DNA of 64,000 bases from Alitta virens (taxonomy: Eukaryota; Annelida; Polychaeta; Phyllodocida; Nereididae): the NCBI GenBank assembly GCA_932294295.1, contig OW028574.1:27474145-27538144 (forward strand), written 5' to 3'. Position numbers and translations under genes: made by a program. Of the stretch, positions 63,001 through 64,000 are shown one piece after another (position 1 is the first letter of the stretch; each line of letters begins with the position of its first letter). Below the pieces are notes generated by a model. The model was not told the DNA's origin. It saw only the letters and a program-made list of their open reading frames with translations, and made no database searches.

Positions 63001-64000
63001 GCGGGGTCAAGGCCGTTGCAGAGAGCCAGGATGCTGACAAGAAAACAAACGACAACAACGCAACACCGAAGTGAAATACTCTATAGTAGCGTCAGGGAAC
63101 GACGTGACACAGTAAAATTATCAAGAGTACACAGCCATGTAGGAAGTGCACTTAGCAGTGAGATGCCAGACTCACAGACCGCGCCGATGAAGTAGTAAGT
63201 TAGGTCCACTTAGCACAGCCAATGAGAGACAGAGGACGAAGCGTGCAGTATGATAGCTACGTGGGGCACTCGTGCGTTGCGGGGTGAAGGCCGATGTAGA
63301 GGGCCAGGATGCTGACAAGAAAACTAACGACAACAACGCAACAATAAAGTGAAATACTCTATAATAGCCTTATAGAATGACGTGGCACAGTTAAATTATC
63401 AAGAGTACACAGCCATGTAGGAAGTGCACTAAGCAGTGAGATGCCAGACTCACAGACCGCGCCGATTAAGTAGTAAGGTAGGTCCACTTGGCACAGCCAA
63501 TCAGAGGCAGAGGACGAAGCGTGCATTATGATAGCCACGTGGGGCACTCGTGCGTAGCGGGGTCAAGGCCGTTGCAGAGGGAAGTGCACTTAGCAGTGAG
63601 ATGCCAGACTCACAGGCCGCGCCGATGAAGTAGTAAGTTAGGTCCGCTTAACACAGCCAATGAGAGGCAGAGGACGAAGCGTGCAATATGATAGCCACGT
63701 GGGGCACTCATGCGTAGCGGGGTCAAGGCCATTGTAGAGGGCCAGGATGCTGACAAGAAAGCTAACGACAACAACGCGACACTAAAGTGAAACACTCTAT
63801 AATAGCCTTATGTTAGTCACGTGGGGCACTCGTGCGTAGCGGGGTCAAGGCCGTTGTAGAGGGCCAGGATGCAGACAAGAAAACCAACGACAACAACGCA
63901 ACACCGAAGTGAAATACTCTATAGTAGCGTCAGGGAACGACGTGACACAGTTAAATTATCAAGAGTACACAGCCATGTAGGAAGTGCACTTAGCAGTGAG
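60081..64000. repeat. Copy of 13,890-17,809 (third 5.3-kb block copy)
   Basis: Constant 46,191-bp offset to the window end: d* 60,215; m 60,497; S160 60,775; i 60,935; j 61,213; a 61,495; b 61,773; c(+122 twice) 62,051; d 62,577; e 62,859; f 63,137; S160 63,415; h/m chimera(+122) 63,575; next monomer 63,975. Shared rare bases include AGGCATGTAG (60,770), GACCGCACCG (61,254) and AGCTATGTAG (61,491). It keeps the h/m chimera specific to copy 2. At 63,226 it has GAGAGACAG as in copy 1. The junction with the preceding h monomer lies between about 60,071 and 60,092. Confidence 0.9.
62289..62410. repeat. Extra 122-bp sub-repeat
   Basis: Fourth instance of the triple form, inside the c monomer starting at 62,051, 46,191 bp from the unit at 16,098 and sharing the GGGTCAGG base. 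Confidence 0.9.

Larger units (their letters stand above)
8061..64000. repeat. Satellite array, 278-282-bp monomer
   Basis: About 190 head-to-tail monomers, phased here to begin at ATGTAGGAAG. The usual length is 278 bp, or 282 bp when the terminal AC run is four bases longer. Subtypes are named here by diagnostic strings: a CTCGCAGACC; b GTAAGTAAGG with CATGTGG; c CACACACCGC with GGGGCAATCG; d CAGACCCACAG; e GCATGCATTATGATAACC; f GCAGTATGATAGCTACG; S160 CAATCAGAGG (shortened); h GGTCCGCTTAAC; i GATAACCAGGTGG; j CTCAGAGACC; m CACGAGGGGC. d* is d with GAGTTGCCAG; e' is e with GTGTGCATTATG. Open frames of 61-119 codons occur on both strands in the same DNA and stop within one or two monomers. 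No family name can be given. The array continues beyond the window. Confidence 0.97.

Noticed and set aside
8119..63795. Some 150 open frames of 61-119 codons on both strands, with recurring products of 61-62, 71-75 and 87-89 residues
   Set aside because: The same frames recur because the DNA repeats. Plus- and minus-strand frames overlap in the same bases, no frame continues through the array (the dominant 278-bp unit breaks phase), and ends fall at monomer stop codons. Differences between copies follow repeat subtypes, not codon positions. I see no known domain.
1..64000. CRISPR array
   Set aside because: Repeats are contiguous or themselves 280 bp long; there are no unique spacers between conserved repeats and no cas genes.
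8061..64000. CENP-B box in the satellite monomer
   Set aside because: TTCG occurs on the minus strand (in GCTTCGTCCTC and ACTTCGGTGTTG) but neither is followed by the spaced A and CGGG core of the box. A centromeric role is neither shown nor excluded.
1..64000. Transposons, rRNA, tRNA or other unique genes hidden in the arrays
   Set aside because: Reading end to end shows only the two satellite families; the sole unmatched sequence is the 28 bp in the edge monomer.

Overview
The window is entirely tandemly repeated DNA with no supportable gene. Two unrelated satellite families meet head to tail near position 8,036. Nothing resembles bacterial, viral or organelle gene content. The pattern (a short-unit minisatellite next to a roughly 280-bp satellite with several levels of higher-order repeat) indicates heterochromatin of a eukaryotic chromosome, such as a centromeric, pericentromeric or subtelomeric block. 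I cannot name the species or the satellite family from sequence alone.

Region 1 (1 to about 8,030) is a minisatellite. Its main unit is the 14-mer TTAATGTTGACAGC, mixed with a 17-mer carrying one extra TTG and a 16-mer ending GTTAACTG. These units are arranged in larger blocks: a 2.85-2.92-kb block present twice, a 0.51-0.56-kb block present three times, and a 372/260-bp block present three times. The last 153 bp is one 17-mer subtype containing GTCGA, of which eight consecutive copies (7,895-8,030) are identical.

Region 2 (8,061 to the right edge, still open) is about 56 kb of a second satellite with monomers of 278-282 bp. Length differences between the two commonest forms come from a short AC run at the monomer end. 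Around ten monomer subtypes can be told apart by linked base changes. The basic higher-order repeat is 2,240 bp: subtypes a-b-c(+122)-d-e-f-S160-h, where c carries an internal 122-bp duplication and S160 is a monomer that lost about 118 bp. Larger duplicated blocks of 2,960, 5,269 and 7,110 bp are built from the same parts, and the right-hand 5.9 kb repeats pieces of the left end at distances of about 46-48 kb.

The first satellite monomer at the junction is the most divergent and carries a 28-bp segment seen nowhere else in the window. All units lie in the same orientation. The many 60-120-codon open frames on both strands are by-products of the repeat: the dominant 278-bp monomer is not a multiple of three, and each frame closes within one or two monomers. 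The main interest is the record of array evolution: microhomology breakpoints, chimeric monomers, a conversion-like patch, and many subtype differences that fall at CpG sites. Because the sequence is so repetitive, assembly error must be excluded before any long-range structure is accepted.
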